This document shows, piece by piece, positions 45,076 to 54,418 of a DNA stretch of 64,000 bases. The notes below the pieces were generated by a model that made no database searches, was not told the DNA's origin, and was given only the letters and a program-made list of their open reading frames with translations. Position 1 is the first letter of the stretch. The number at the start of each line of letters is the position of its first letter. The DNA is from an uncultured Algibacter sp. GTDB lineage: Bacteria > Bacteroidota > Bacteroidia > Flavobacteriales > Flavobacteriaceae. The position numbers and the translations under genes are program-made. The stretch is taken from contig NZ_CANKXK010000005.1 of the NCBI RefSeq assembly GCF_947487605.1, forward strand, positions 1 to 64,000, given 5' to 3'.

Positions 45076-46236
45076 CTATTTCAAACTCTTTAAAATAAAA
45101 TCTACTTTTTTATTGGTGTTTTTATTTTGAGCATAGGAGTCGGTAATATGTTTCGATTGAACTGCCAATCCTTTTTGTATTAACGATTGTATTTCTTGTA
45201 CATATTCAAGTGATACTTTACCCGTTAATAGCAAACTTAAGTTTTTTCCAGATTGGTAATAATCGTATACTTTTTTAAGCCCTGTTAGGTATAAATAGTC
45301 CTTTGTGAATCCGCCACCACGGTGCGCGCGGAGTGTAATATAAAATGCGGTTTCTCTATCTAAATCGTATTGATTGTGCAGGAGTCTAAAAGTTCTAGAA
45401 AATGGATAGCCTTTTGCTAAAGTATCCACAGCTATAACACGATACGCTAATTCTTTAAGGCGCGTAATGGTTAGGTTATTACTCATATATTCCGAAAAAA
45501 CAGCTAAACCTTCTTGGGTTTCTTCGTTATTAGGGAAACCGTGAGAAAATATTTTTAACGGATGTAATAAGCCATTCATAGTCGTTACCATATGTACTCC
45601 AATTTCATGATTGGCAAGTACAGCTATTTCATTATCAGAATAGGTATGATTGGTGTTTAATACCAAAGTCTTAGTATTATTCAACACCATGGCTATTGCC
45701 GAAATCTTATCTGAAAATGCGATATTGTATTCGAAATTATATTGCTTTGAGAAAGCTTCAAAATGTACTTCGGCTTCCTTGGCAGAATATTTAGGTTGAA
45801 ATGCTGGAGCATCACTATTTTCATCTTCAAAATGTAAAATAAACTTCGCGTTTTCAACATCATTTTCAGTTGGTGTACCAAAGCAATGTAAGCAATTGTA
45901 GTAAAATTTTTTACCGTTACCAATGGTTTCAATACATTGAATCAAACCAGAGTACGCATAAATAATATCCTCATACAGGTTTCTTATTTCCTCATCTTCA
46001 ATAGATTCTAGAGATTGTGTAAATAATTGCCTGTGCAATTTAAACTTGTCGAAATTTATAGAAGGATATTTAAAAACAGGATCGGTTAAATATTTAGACG
46101 AAAAAAAACGTGCTTTCTCTTCTTCAATATTTATGGGATTAACATAACTAAGCAATTCTATTTGCTTAACTAGCTTATCAATATTTTTATCTATTGCTAA
46201 AAGTACTTTAGATGTTACACTACTGTCAATCTTCAT
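45076..46236 (-). CDS. DUF1704 (QEGLA motif) metallopeptidase-like protein
   Basis: A 386-residue protein of the family named flavohemoglobin expression-modulating QEGLA motif protein, related to eukaryotic MATCAP-type tubulin carboxypeptidases. It has the unusual zinc motif HExxxH in LANHEIGVHMVTTM and the downstream acidic ligand in NNEETQEGLAVFSEY. The active site therefore looks intact, favouring a carboxypeptidase-like function; the bacterial substrate is unknown. MKIDSSVTSK at 46236 is chosen because it begins 4 bases after the upstream stop; an earlier in-frame start would overlap. It is last gene of the GshB-like operon. Confidence 0.9.
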   Translation of the reverse strand: MKIDSSVTSKVLLAIDKNIDKLVKQIELLSYVNPINIEEEKARFFSSKYLTDPVFKYPSINFDKFKLHRQLFTQSLESIEDEEIRNLYEDIIYAYSGLIQCIETIGNGKKFYYNCLHCFGTPTENDVENAKFILHFEDENSDAPAFQPKYSAKEAEVHFEAFSKQYNFEYNIAFSDKISAIAMVLNNTKTLVLNTNHTYSDNEIAVLANHEIGVHMVTTMNGLLHPLKIFSHGFPNNEETQEGLAVFSEYMSNNLTITRLKELAYRVIAVDTLAKGYPFSRTFRLLHNQYDLDRETAFYITLRAHRGGGFTKDYLYLTGLKKVYDYYQSGKNLSLLLTGKVSLEYVQEIQSLIQKGLAVQSKHITDSYAQNKNTNKKVDFILKSLK

Positions 46237-46240
46237 AAAT

Positions 46241-47071
46241 CTAACTTTTAAACATTTCGTATACTTCAAAAGCATGCTTCGGAATGCGATTTTTTAACTC
46301 ATCTTCAACCGTTTTAACAACTTCTGGATATATAATTTGCTCATATTCATCGCAATATACTTTTGCGATTTCGGTAGCCAAAACTAAGGTATTTTTAAAG
46401 TTTTTAGTAATATATTTTAAGAAATATCCGTTGCCTTGGAAGGTGTCGTTTATTAATGATGTAGATTTAATGCTATTAGGAAATTGAATTTCTGAAAGAC
46501 TTTTTCGCCATGTTTCAATAACATTTCCAAAACGATCATTATCCACATTGCTAGTACCTAAATTCCATGTAGGCACTTCCCTATCCCATCGTTTCCAATT
46601 GTAACTATGCATATCGTAAACCGTACAAAACCCGAACTTAGATTCTAGTGTTTCTATAAGTGCATGTACAACTTTATAAAAGTTGGTGTGCTTTTGAAGG
46701 CTTTTAGCTTTCATAGCTTCTGAAAGGGGTTTTTTCCAAAGATCCTTACCCCAAGCAGTTACAAATACTGCATCGTCTGGAGTACGGTTTAAATCGTATT
46801 CAAAACGCGAATCACAACCCGCAATAACAATGGGATGCGTTTTTACCATATGCTTTGTTTCGGGGTCTTCTTCATACCAGCGTTCGTATTCTGTATGAAT
46901 ACAATTCCCCCAAAGTTCTTTTCTAAATTGATGCCCATCATGTACTGCCCCACAGGCATAAGGTACATACTTATCAATTTTTATTGTAAACGAATAATCT
47001 GAAGACACCGCTTCAAATATTTCTTCGTTTTTAATCTTGGTGATAATGTCTTTTAATGCTAACTTTTGCAT
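46241..47071 (-). CDS. N-formylglutamate amidohydrolase-like protein
   Basis: A 276-residue member of the FGase fold (zinc amidohydrolase). Landmarks: VPYACGAVHDGHQFRKEL, PIVIAGCDSRFEYDLNRTPD, VYDMHSYNWKRWD and DTFQGNGYFLKYI. No histidine-utilisation genes (hutH, U, I) are near, so the degradation role is unlikely. In this setting it more probably cleaves an amide or ester of an acidic amino-acid product. It is 3 bases from the sulfurtransferase and 4 from the DUF1704 gene, clearly co-transcribed. Confidence 0.85.
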   Translation of the reverse strand: MQKLALKDIITKIKNEEIFEAVSSDYSFTIKIDKYVPYACGAVHDGHQFRKELWGNCIHTEYERWYEEDPETKHMVKTHPIVIAGCDSRFEYDLNRTPDDAVFVTAWGKDLWKKPLSEAMKAKSLQKHTNFYKVVHALIETLESKFGFCTVYDMHSYNWKRWDREVPTWNLGTSNVDNDRFGNVIETWRKSLSEIQFPNSIKSTSLINDTFQGNGYFLKYITKNFKNTLVLATEIAKVYCDEYEQIIYPEVVKTVEDELKNRIPKHAFEVYEMFKS

Positions 47072-47074
47072 AAT

Positions 47075-47896
47075 TTATTCCTTTACCAAAGTGCCCCACT
47101 CTGTCCAGCTTCCGTCGTAAATTGAAATATTTTTATAACCTGAAACTTCGGCTCCTAACGCTAAAATACAGGCTGTAATACCAGACCCACAGGAAAAAAT
47201 AATATCATCTGTTTTATTTGCAACCATATATAAAGCTTTTGCTAAATCTTTTTTGGGTTTTAAAACACCATCTTCTAACAAATCTGTATATGGTAGATTT
47301 ACTGAATTTGGAATGATTCCCATGCGCAAGCCTTTTCTGGGTTCGGCATCAATGCAATTAAATCTTCCTGAAGAACGTGCATCTATAATGGTATGTGTAT
47401 TATTGTTTGAAGCTTCTTTTACATCATCAAAAAACTTCATATAGCCAGATTGTAAGTTTGCTATAAAATCACCTTTCTTTTCACTATAAGGGGTCATGGA
47501 TTCAGTTGGATATTCTGCTTTTAACCAAGCTGGAAATCCACCATTTAAAACAGCAATATTGTTAAAACCGAACGCCTTAAATAGCCACCAAACTCTTGCA
47601 CTGGAATAAATACCTTTGTCGTCGTATACTACTATAGCACTATCTTGATTAACGCCTAATGCTCTAGCTTCTTTTTGAAATTGTGCTTCGGAAGGAAACG
47701 CACTGGGAAACGGATTGTTAGTATCGCTAAATTTTTGTTTTATATCAAAAAATCTGGTCTTTGGAATTTGTTTTAAAGAAGAATCAAAAATTTTGTTGAT
47801 AGTCCCATCTAAAACAATTATGTTATCGTTTTGCAAATGCTCATTTAACCACGTAACTGAAACTACTTGAGATGTCAATAATACTTTAGAAGTCAT
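47075..47896 (-). CDS. Sulfurtransferase (3-mercaptopyruvate type, two rhodanese domains)
   Basis: A 273-residue tandem rhodanese. The N-terminal inactive domain has the IVVYDDKGIYSSARVWW block; the C-terminal active domain has IDARSSGRFNC and the active-site loop IFSCGSGITAC. The CGSG(V/I)TA loop is typical of mercaptopyruvate sulfurtransferase rather than thiosulfate sulfurtransferase (CRKGVTA). It transfers sulfane sulfur to thiol acceptors. It is second gene of the leftward operon, 89 bases after the GshB-like gene. Confidence 0.88.
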   Translation of the reverse strand: MTSKVLLTSQVVSVTWLNEHLQNDNIIVLDGTINKIFDSSLKQIPKTRFFDIKQKFSDTNNPFPSAFPSEAQFQKEARALGVNQDSAIVVYDDKGIYSSARVWWLFKAFGFNNIAVLNGGFPAWLKAEYPTESMTPYSEKKGDFIANLQSGYMKFFDDVKEASNNNTHTIIDARSSGRFNCIDAEPRKGLRMGIIPNSVNLPYTDLLEDGVLKPKKDLAKALYMVANKTDDIIFSCGSGITACILALGAEVSGYKNISIYDGSWTEWGTLVKE

Positions 47897-47985
47897 TATT
47901 ATAAATTATTTTAAAGATGTAGACTAAAAAAAGTTGATAGACAATTAAACATTAAAATATAAAAACTACCAACTAAGGTTACCAA

Positions 47986-49023
47986 TTAAGCATCTTGAAC
48001 TGTTTTTCTAAGTCTCGTACGCCTATCGAAAGCTTGAAGTTTATCTATTACTTTCATTTCAAGGAAATCAATAACTTTTTCCTCAATCTTGGTCTTCAAT
48101 TTATAAACTTTATTAATATAGGTTATCCCGCCAGGAGACATGACATTAACTTCAACTAATTTTCCACCAATTACATCTATACCAACAAAATAAAGTCCGT
48201 CGTTTACCAATTTAGGACCAATTTGTTTGCATAAGGCTTTTTCTGCTTTAGTTAGCGAATGCTTTTGTACACTACCTCCAGCAGATACATTAGAACGATG
48301 GTCATCACTACCTGGCACACGCTTCATGGCACCTACAGGTTCACCGTTCAATATTAAAATACGCACATCGCCTTGATCGGCGCCTTCAATATAATCTTGA
48401 AGAATAACATAATTGGAAGAGCCATCGCCACTGGTAATATAAAAATCGAGCAACGAATTAATATTACTCATAGCCGATTTTTCAATTAAAATAACCCCTG
48501 AGCCACCAAACCCATTTAATGGCTTTAAAATCATTTTGTCTGCTTTAGACTCTTTTATTTGTTTAATTAAATAGTTTTTACTTTTCGAGACATGTGTCGC
48601 AGGAATAATATTGCTATGCGCATCACCAAAAGCCGCAGTGTATAACTTGTTGTTTGCTTCACGCATGCCTTCTAATGAATTCATAATGAATACATCATCT
48701 TTAACTGAATCTAAAAAGTTAAGCATAATAGGGTCTAATGGCGGATTAGCACGAAAGAAAATAACATCAAATCCTGCTAACGGAAGCATTTCTTCACGCA
48801 GTTCTACTTTGTTATAAAAAGATTTTAAGGAACTAGGTGTTTTTTCCATTCTACCTAAAACGGTACAATTAGCAGTTGTTACACTATTTCTTATGGTTAA
48901 ATTTGCTGGTGTACACATGGCAACACCATGTTTGCGCTTTACACATTCTTTAATTAACGCTAAGGATGTATCATTATCTGGGTCTATTTCTGCCCATGGA
49001 TACATTATAAAACATATGTTCAT
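47986..49023 (-). CDS. gshB: GshB-like ATP-grasp ligase
   Basis: A 345-residue ATP-grasp enzyme closely patterned on prokaryotic glutathione synthetase: MILKPLNGFGGSGVILIEK (ATP loop), LQDYIEGADQGDVRILILNG, RSNVSAGGSVQKHSLT, and FVGIDVIGGKLVEVNVMSPG. The region after NVMSP reads GGITYIN where E. coli GshB has TCIREIE, so the acceptor site may differ. No gshA lies in the window and the organism encodes bshA, so true glutathione synthesis is uncertain. It heads the four-gene operon. GshB homology is certain; the substrate is not. Confidence 0.85.
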   Translation of the reverse strand: MNICFIMYPWAEIDPDNDTSLALIKECVKRKHGVAMCTPANLTIRNSVTTANCTVLGRMEKTPSSLKSFYNKVELREEMLPLAGFDVIFFRANPPLDPIMLNFLDSVKDDVFIMNSLEGMREANNKLYTAAFGDAHSNIIPATHVSKSKNYLIKQIKESKADKMILKPLNGFGGSGVILIEKSAMSNINSLLDFYITSGDGSSNYVILQDYIEGADQGDVRILILNGEPVGAMKRVPGSDDHRSNVSAGGSVQKHSLTKAEKALCKQIGPKLVNDGLYFVGIDVIGGKLVEVNVMSPGGITYINKVYKLKTKIEEKVIDFLEMKVIDKLQAFDRRTRLRKTVQDA

Positions 49024-49158
49024 TTCTAAAATCTTTGTTTATTCAAGCTTAAAAATAAAGAAATTATACAATTAATTTGACCAATATTACCAAATTATTA
49101 AAAGTTCTACTATTTACAGAAACGACAATTAATATTAGGGTGAGTAATATTATTTAAA

Positions 49159-50484
49159 CTACTTCACTTCATCATAATGATCGTCCCATTCTTTAGGCTT
49201 CGGATCATGCAATTTATCTAATGATTTAGCAACAATCATTGATACCGTTGCATCACCAGTTACATTTACTACAGTTCTACACATATCTAAAGGTCTGTCT
49301 ACTGCAAAGATAAGCGCTAAACCAATTGGAAGAAGTTCTGCTGGAAATCCAATAGACTCCAATACTATAACCAGCATAACCATACCTGCACTTGGTACTG
49401 CTGCACTACCAATTGATGCCAATAAAGCTGTTACAACAATAACTAGTTGATTTGTAAATGTTAACCCTTCTGGCCAAATAACTTGCATAATAAATACGGC
49501 CGCTATACCTTGATATAGACTAGTACCATCCATATTAACCGTAGCTCCTACTGGTAATACAAAACCAGAAACTTCTTTATCTACGCCTAAATGTTCTTCA
49601 ACACGTTCCATAGTTACTGGTAAAGTTGCTGCACTACTACTTGTTGAAAAAGCCAACAATTGAGCTGGACTAATTTGCTGTAAAAACCACATAGGTGATT
49701 TTTTAGTATAAACACTAACCAAAATAAGATAGAATACAATCATTAGCATCAGCCCACCAACAACACAAAATGCGTAATATAAAAGCTTGATTAAAATTTC
49801 GACATCATCAAAAGCAATGATAACATTTGCTAATAAAGCGAAAACTGCATACGGTGCAAAAAGCATTATTAAATCTACCATTTTCATGACGACTTCGTTC
49901 AATGAATCGAAAAAATTTATCAACGGTTTTGCTTTCTTTTCACCAATTAATAACAAACAAATACCAACAAACAAAGCAAAAAAGATAACTTGCAACATTG
50001 ATGCTTCAACAAAAGACTCGAATATATTACTTGGAAAAATATCTACCAAAGGTTGCAATGGGCCAGCTTCTTTTTGAGCTGATGCTTTCATTAATTTGTC
50101 GGTTACGCCTGCATCGTTTTCATATTTTAATTTAATTTTCTCAATGGTTTCCTGAGGCATCCCGTTACCTGGCTTAAAGGTGTTTACAATACTTAAACCA
50201 ATAACAATAGCTACTAATGTTGTTCCTACATAAATTCCAATGGTACGTAAGCCCATAGATTTTATTTTAGAAATATCTTTTAAATCTGAAATTCCTTTTA
50301 TTAAAGAAGCCAATATTAAAGGCACTGCTATGAGTTTTAATAGGTTAATAAAAATAGTGCCAAAAGGTGCAATCCAATCTGTTACGAATCCTTTGCCACC
50401 ATCTACTGTATTCATTAAAAATCCAAAAATGATTCCCAGAATCATTCCAATAATAATTTTCCAATGCAGTGCTAGTTTCTTCAT
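49159..50484 (-). CDS. Dicarboxylate/amino acid:cation symporter (DAACS family)
   Basis: A 441-residue secondary transporter with eight helices and two reentrant loops. Diagnostic motifs: AFSTSSSAATLPVTMERVEE (HP1), PVGATVNMDGTSLYQG (helix 7 cation site) and DRPLDMCRTVVNVTGDAT (helix 8). It imports glutamate, aspartate or C4-dicarboxylates with sodium or protons; specificity is not clear from sequence. The loop between helices 3 and 4 is long and charged. It is a monocistronic leftward gene, 135 bases after the GshB-like start. Confidence 0.93.
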   Translation of the reverse strand: MKKLALHWKIIIGMILGIIFGFLMNTVDGGKGFVTDWIAPFGTIFINLLKLIAVPLILASLIKGISDLKDISKIKSMGLRTIGIYVGTTLVAIVIGLSIVNTFKPGNGMPQETIEKIKLKYENDAGVTDKLMKASAQKEAGPLQPLVDIFPSNIFESFVEASMLQVIFFALFVGICLLLIGEKKAKPLINFFDSLNEVVMKMVDLIMLFAPYAVFALLANVIIAFDDVEILIKLLYYAFCVVGGLMLMIVFYLILVSVYTKKSPMWFLQQISPAQLLAFSTSSSAATLPVTMERVEEHLGVDKEVSGFVLPVGATVNMDGTSLYQGIAAVFIMQVIWPEGLTFTNQLVIVVTALLASIGSAAVPSAGMVMLVIVLESIGFPAELLPIGLALIFAVDRPLDMCRTVVNVTGDATVSMIVAKSLDKLHDPKPKEWDDHYDEVK

Positions 50485-50822
50485 ATGAGTGCTTTAAATT
50501 TATTGATGACAAGATAAGTATTTTTTGATGTTTAACTTAATAGTATAAAACATCTATTATTTTAACTGGTAACTAAATATTTACAGCAAATAATTTTTAG
50601 CATCTCCAGTAGTTCGTGTTTTTTTTTATGTATCAAAATATCTTGTATTATTTTCTTTATAAGATTTTATTATTTTAATACTATACACAACCATCTTTTT
50701 AATATGGTTTGTTATGTATTCATCCTATTCTGTTTTAAAATAACATTCAATATTTTTTAAAGAAAATAGTAACTCCAATTAGTAAGTTATTGAGATATGT
50801 ATTATTTTATATTACATTTACA
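50485..50822. other. AT-rich intergenic region between the symporter and dnaG
   Basis: About 338 bases with long T-runs and a small AACCAT/ATGGTT inverted repeat near 50685. No gene, RNA or exact -7 box is recognised. It must hold the divergent promoters of the symporter and dnaG. Confidence 0.5.
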
Positions 50823-52802
50823 ATGTCTTTTAATTTTCACAATTTGATATCACCAACATCCATAGATCAAGTGTTTGAAACCGCCCGAGTTGAGGAGGTT
50901 ATAGGTGATTTTGTGCAGTTAAAAAAGGCTGGAAGTAATTTTAAAGGACTCAGCCCATTTAGCGACGAACGTTCTCCAAGTTTTATGGTGTCTCCTGTCA
51001 AACAAATTTGGAAAGATTTCTCAAGTGGTAAAGGAGGCAATGTTGTAGCGTTTTTAATGGAGCACGAACATTTTACGTATCCTGAGGCTATTAAATACCT
51101 AGCCAAAAAATATAATATCGAGATTGAAGAAACCGAACAAACAAACGAGCAAAAAGAGCAAGCAAATGAACGCGAGAGTTTATACTTGGTAAGTGAGTTT
51201 GCTAACGACTACTTTCAAAACATAATACATAAAACAGATCAAGGAAAATCGATAGGTTTAAGCTATTTTAAAGAACGTGGTTTTACAGACGAGACCATTA
51301 AAAAATTCAACTTAGGATATTCACTTAATGAGTGGCAAGCTTTTACCGATGAAGCTTTAAAAAAGGGTTACAATATAGATTATTTATCGAAAACAGGATT
51401 AACAATTGTAAAGGATGATAAGCGATTCGATCGCTTTAAAGGACGTGTAATGTTTCCTATAAAAAGTATGAGTGGGCGCGTACTTGGCTTTGGTGGACGA
51501 ATTCTTATTGCCGATAAAAAAGCTGCTAAATATGTAAACTCTCCAGAAAGTGATATTTACCATAAGAGTAAAGTTTTATACGGTATTTATCATGCTAAAC
51601 AAAGTATTGCAAAGGAAGATAACTGCTATTTGGTTGAAGGGTATACCGATGTTATTCAATTTCATCAAACAGGGATTAAAAATGTAGTGTCCTCTTCAGG
51701 AACAGCGCTAACCTCAGAACAAATTCGGCTTATAAACAGACTTACCAAAAACATTACCGTCCTTTTTGATGGAGATGCAGCTGGATTGAGAGCATCGCTT
51801 CGAGGGATTGATTTAATTTTGGAACAGGGTATGAATGTTAAAGTTTGTACATTTCCAGAAGGTGAAGACCCAGATAGTTTCTCAAAAAAGAATACTTTAG
51901 AAGAACTTTCGTTGTATCTTGATGAGAACGCCCGAGATTTTATTCAATTTAAAGCATCAATACTTTTTGAAGATTCTAAAAATGACCCTATAAAAAAGGC
52001 GGAAACAATTCGGGATATTGTGAATAGTATTTCAAAAATTCCAGACCGAATAAAAAAAGAGATTTATATTCAAGAGTGTGCTAGAATCATGGATATAAGT
52101 GAAGAAGTTCTTTTTTCAACTTTAGCTCAAATAAGTAAAAAGGAGTTAAACGAAGAAAATAAACAATATAAAAAAGATCAAAAAGCCTTTCAAGTTATTA
52201 AACATCAACAACCAGTAAAAAAAGTTGACGTTCAGTATGTTTTAGAACAAAAAATAATAGAGGTTTTATTGCTTTATGGCAATAGAACAGAAGATTTTGA
52301 GGATTTAGTTCTAAAAGAAAACGAAAAAGGCGAACTTATATTAGAACCTGTAATTCATCAAGCCAAAGTTTTCGAAAAAATATTTCTTGATCTTCAAGAT
52401 GATGAAATGGAATTTACCAATGAAAAGTTTAAAACACTTTATTATACGGTTATTGATACTTTAAATCAGAATCCAAATTTTGAGTTACGGACTTTTGTTA
52501 ATTCAGTAGACCAAGATATGGCTAACGAAATAACAAATATCTTAATGGAAGACGAGCGCTATGCACTAGATAATTGGGAACGTATGAATATATTTCCCAA
52601 AGGAAAAAATCATTCTGTTGCCCAATTAGTAAGTGAAACTATTTTAAGTCTTAGATGCTTTTTAATAGACCAAAAAGTAAAAGAATTTCAGCTAGAAACA
52701 ATGAAAAACACTAATGATTCCAATAGAAATATTCTAGAGGAAGTAAAAGATTATTCAAGTTTAAAAATGCTGCTTTCCAGAAAACTTAACCGTGTTCTAT
52801 AA
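50823..52802 (+). CDS. dnaG: DNA primase, zinc-binding ligands replaced
   Basis: Synthesises RNA primers for replication. From MSFNFHNL the protein is 659 residues. The N-terminal CHC2-type region is recognisable (GLSPFSDERSPSFMVSP, KDFSSGKGGNVVAFLM), but all four zinc ligands are replaced: Ser44, Ser47, Asp65 and Ser68 where E. coli has Cys, His, Cys, Cys. The Toprim core is intact (CYLVEGYTDVIQFH, VLFDGDAAGLRAS), and the C-terminal helicase-binding part follows. The 50823 ATG is preferred over an in-frame start at 50790. Its 3' end overlaps the convergent response regulator by 6 bases. Confidence 0.94.
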   Translation: MSFNFHNLISPTSIDQVFETARVEEVIGDFVQLKKAGSNFKGLSPFSDERSPSFMVSPVKQIWKDFSSGKGGNVVAFLMEHEHFTYPEAIKYLAKKYNIEIEETEQTNEQKEQANERESLYLVSEFANDYFQNIIHKTDQGKSIGLSYFKERGFTDETIKKFNLGYSLNEWQAFTDEALKKGYNIDYLSKTGLTIVKDDKRFDRFKGRVMFPIKSMSGRVLGFGGRILIADKKAAKYVNSPESDIYHKSKVLYGIYHAKQSIAKEDNCYLVEGYTDVIQFHQTGIKNVVSSSGTALTSEQIRLINRLTKNITVLFDGDAAGLRASLRGIDLILEQGMNVKVCTFPEGEDPDSFSKKNTLEELSLYLDENARDFIQFKASILFEDSKNDPIKKAETIRDIVNSISKIPDRIKKEIYIQECARIMDISEEVLFSTLAQISKKELNEENKQYKKDQKAFQVIKHQQPVKKVDVQYVLEQKIIEVLLLYGNRTEDFEDLVLKENEKGELILEPVIHQAKVFEKIFLDLQDDEMEFTNEKFKTLYYTVIDTLNQNPNFELRTFVNSVDQDMANEITNILMEDERYALDNWERMNIFPKGKNHSVAQLVSETILSLRCFLIDQKVKEFQLETMKNTNDSNRNILEEVKDYSSLKMLLSRKLNRVL

Positions 52803-53429
52803 CTCGGCGGTTCTAAGTTTAGCTTGATTAACTAAGTCTACCAGATTAGTAACCTTAAGTTTACGCATTAATCGCGCTTTATAAGTACTAACAGTTTTTT
52901 CGTTAATATCTAACTCTTTAGAAATTTCTTTGTTTTTTCTACCAATAGTTAAAAGCTTTAAAACTTCTGCTTCTCTAGTTGATAATTTCTTATAAAATCT
53001 ACCAGATCTGTTCATTTTAGTACCAAAAGCAAGTTGCTGTGTAAGTTCGTTGCTTAGGTAAATACCACCTTCTGCAACTTTCATTATAGCTTCGCTAATA
53101 GTAATAATATTAACAGATTTTGAAACATATCCAGAAGCACCAGCCTTTATAGCATTGATAGCGTAAACCTCTTCTGGTTCACCACTAAAAATAATGGTTT
53201 TAATGTCTGGATATTCAGTTTTTAAATGTCTTAAAACCGTAAGCCCATTTAATTTAGGGAAATTAACTTCGGTTAAAATAATGTCTACAGGAGTCTTTTT
53301 AATAAACTCCAAAATGGCTTCGCCATCATCTACGCTTCCTACAATTTCGATGCTAGAAGACGCTGAAAAAAGCAATTCAAGCCCTTTTCTAATAATCGGA
53401 TGATTATCTGCTATTAATAATTTTGTCAT
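52797..53429 (-). CDS. NarL/FixJ-type response regulator with Glu at the phospho-acceptor position
   Basis: A 210-residue regulator: receiver domain 1-120 and LuxR-type HTH about 145-205 (STREAEVLKLLTIGRKNKEI, KELDINEKTVSTYKARLMRK). In the receiver, LLIADNHPII keeps one acidic-pocket Asp (D8, N9), and the phospho-acceptor segment VDIILTEVNFPKLNG has Glu54 instead of Asp. The switch Ser in IIFSGE and Lys in GYVSKS are present. Glu can mimic aspartyl phosphate, so constitutive or phosphorylation-independent activity is likely. No partner kinase is adjacent. It lies between convergent dnaG and nadE. Confidence 0.9.
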   Translation of the reverse strand: MTKLLIADNHPIIRKGLELLFSASSSIEIVGSVDDGEAILEFIKKTPVDIILTEVNFPKLNGLTVLRHLKTEYPDIKTIIFSGEPEEVYAINAIKAGASGYVSKSVNIITISEAIMKVAEGGIYLSNELTQQLAFGTKMNRSGRFYKKLSTREAEVLKLLTIGRKNKEISKELDINEKTVSTYKARLMRKLKVTNLVDLVNQAKLRTAEL

Positions 53430-53537
53430 AATTTGTTAAGCTATTTTTTAATCTTAATTACTTGAGAGTATAACTAAGATTGTGAGAGTTATAAGCTACG
53501 GCGTAAATATAGGAAATTATTGATAATATCGCAATAA

Positions 53538-54326
53538 TTATCTCAAATTCGTAGGTATTTCACAAATAGGTATAGGAATCATTTTATGATTGTTAGCTGT
53601 GTTAAAGCGTTTGTAAATTTTAAACACCTCTTTTTCACGTCCTGTAAAATCAATTGCAGTTTTTCCAGCATCATCCATAGACATTGCCCATTCAAGTTCG
53701 GGGTAAGAAGCACCTATTTGGTCTTCATCGCTTCTTGCATCACCAAATAAACCATCGCTAGGAGCCGCATTCATAATACTTATTGGAACTTGCACATGCT
53801 TACCAATTGCATAAACTTCAGATTTTAACAAGTCGGCAATTGGACTTAAATCCACACCACCATCACCATACTTAGTATAAAAACCAACACCAAAATCTTC
53901 TACTTTATTACCAGTACCTGCCACTAATAACTTTTTAAGTCCAGCATAATAATAAAGTGTTGTCATTCTTAAACGGGCTCTTGTATTTGCTAATGCCATA
54001 TCAACAGTTGCTTGGTCGGCATCTAAAGATACTTCTGTTTTAAATTCTTCAAAAACAGGTGTTAAGTCGGCTCTAGTATCTGAAACATTTTTAAAACGTT
54101 CTTTTAATTGAGAAATATGTTCTTGTGCTCTTGATACATGACTTTCTGCTTGATGTATAGGCATTTCAATACATAAAACTTCTAATCCTGTTTTAGCACA
54201 TAAAGTTGAAGTAACTGCCGAATCGATGCCTCCAGATATACCAACAACAAATCCGTTTACTCCTGCATTTGTAGCATAATCTTTTAGCCAATTAACAATG
54301 TGATCAACAACTTTTTCTGTTTGCAT
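53538..54326 (-). CDS. nadE: Ammonia-dependent NAD(+) synthetase
   Basis: Converts deamido-NAD to NAD using ATP and ammonia. The 262-residue enzyme has the PP-loop VVGISGGIDSAVT, then LVAGTGNKVEDFGVGFYTKY and GDGGVDLSPIADLLKSEVY. There is no N-terminal glutaminase domain, so ammonia is the nitrogen donor. MQTEKVV at 54326 is chosen; 19 further in-frame upstream residues are hydrophobic and unlike the family. It is divergent from gldB, an arrangement seen in gliding flavobacteria. Confidence 0.94.
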   Translation of the reverse strand: MQTEKVVDHIVNWLKDYATNAGVNGFVVGISGGIDSAVTSTLCAKTGLEVLCIEMPIHQAESHVSRAQEHISQLKERFKNVSDTRADLTPVFEEFKTEVSLDADQATVDMALANTRARLRMTTLYYYAGLKKLLVAGTGNKVEDFGVGFYTKYGDGGVDLSPIADLLKSEVYAIGKHVQVPISIMNAAPSDGLFGDARSDEDQIGASYPELEWAMSMDDAGKTAIDFTGREKEVFKIYKRFNTANNHKMIPIPICEIPTNLR

Positions 54327-54353
54327 ATTAAATGAATTTAATTCTAAGAATAG

Positions 54354-54361
54354 TACCTTTG
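54354..54361 (+). promoter_or_regulatory. -7 promoter box of gldBC
   Basis: TACCTTTG matches TAnnTTTG exactly, 40-58 bases before the two possible gldB start codons. Confidence 0.5.
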
Positions 54362-54418
54362 CAAACAAAAATAAAGTAATCACTCAATTAATAAAAATTT
54401 ATGGCGTTTAAGTTTTAT

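Noticed and set aside
46241-47071. Histidine degradation role for the formylglutamate amidohydrolase
   Set aside because: No hut genes are present and the gene is locked in an ATP-grasp/DUF1704 operon.
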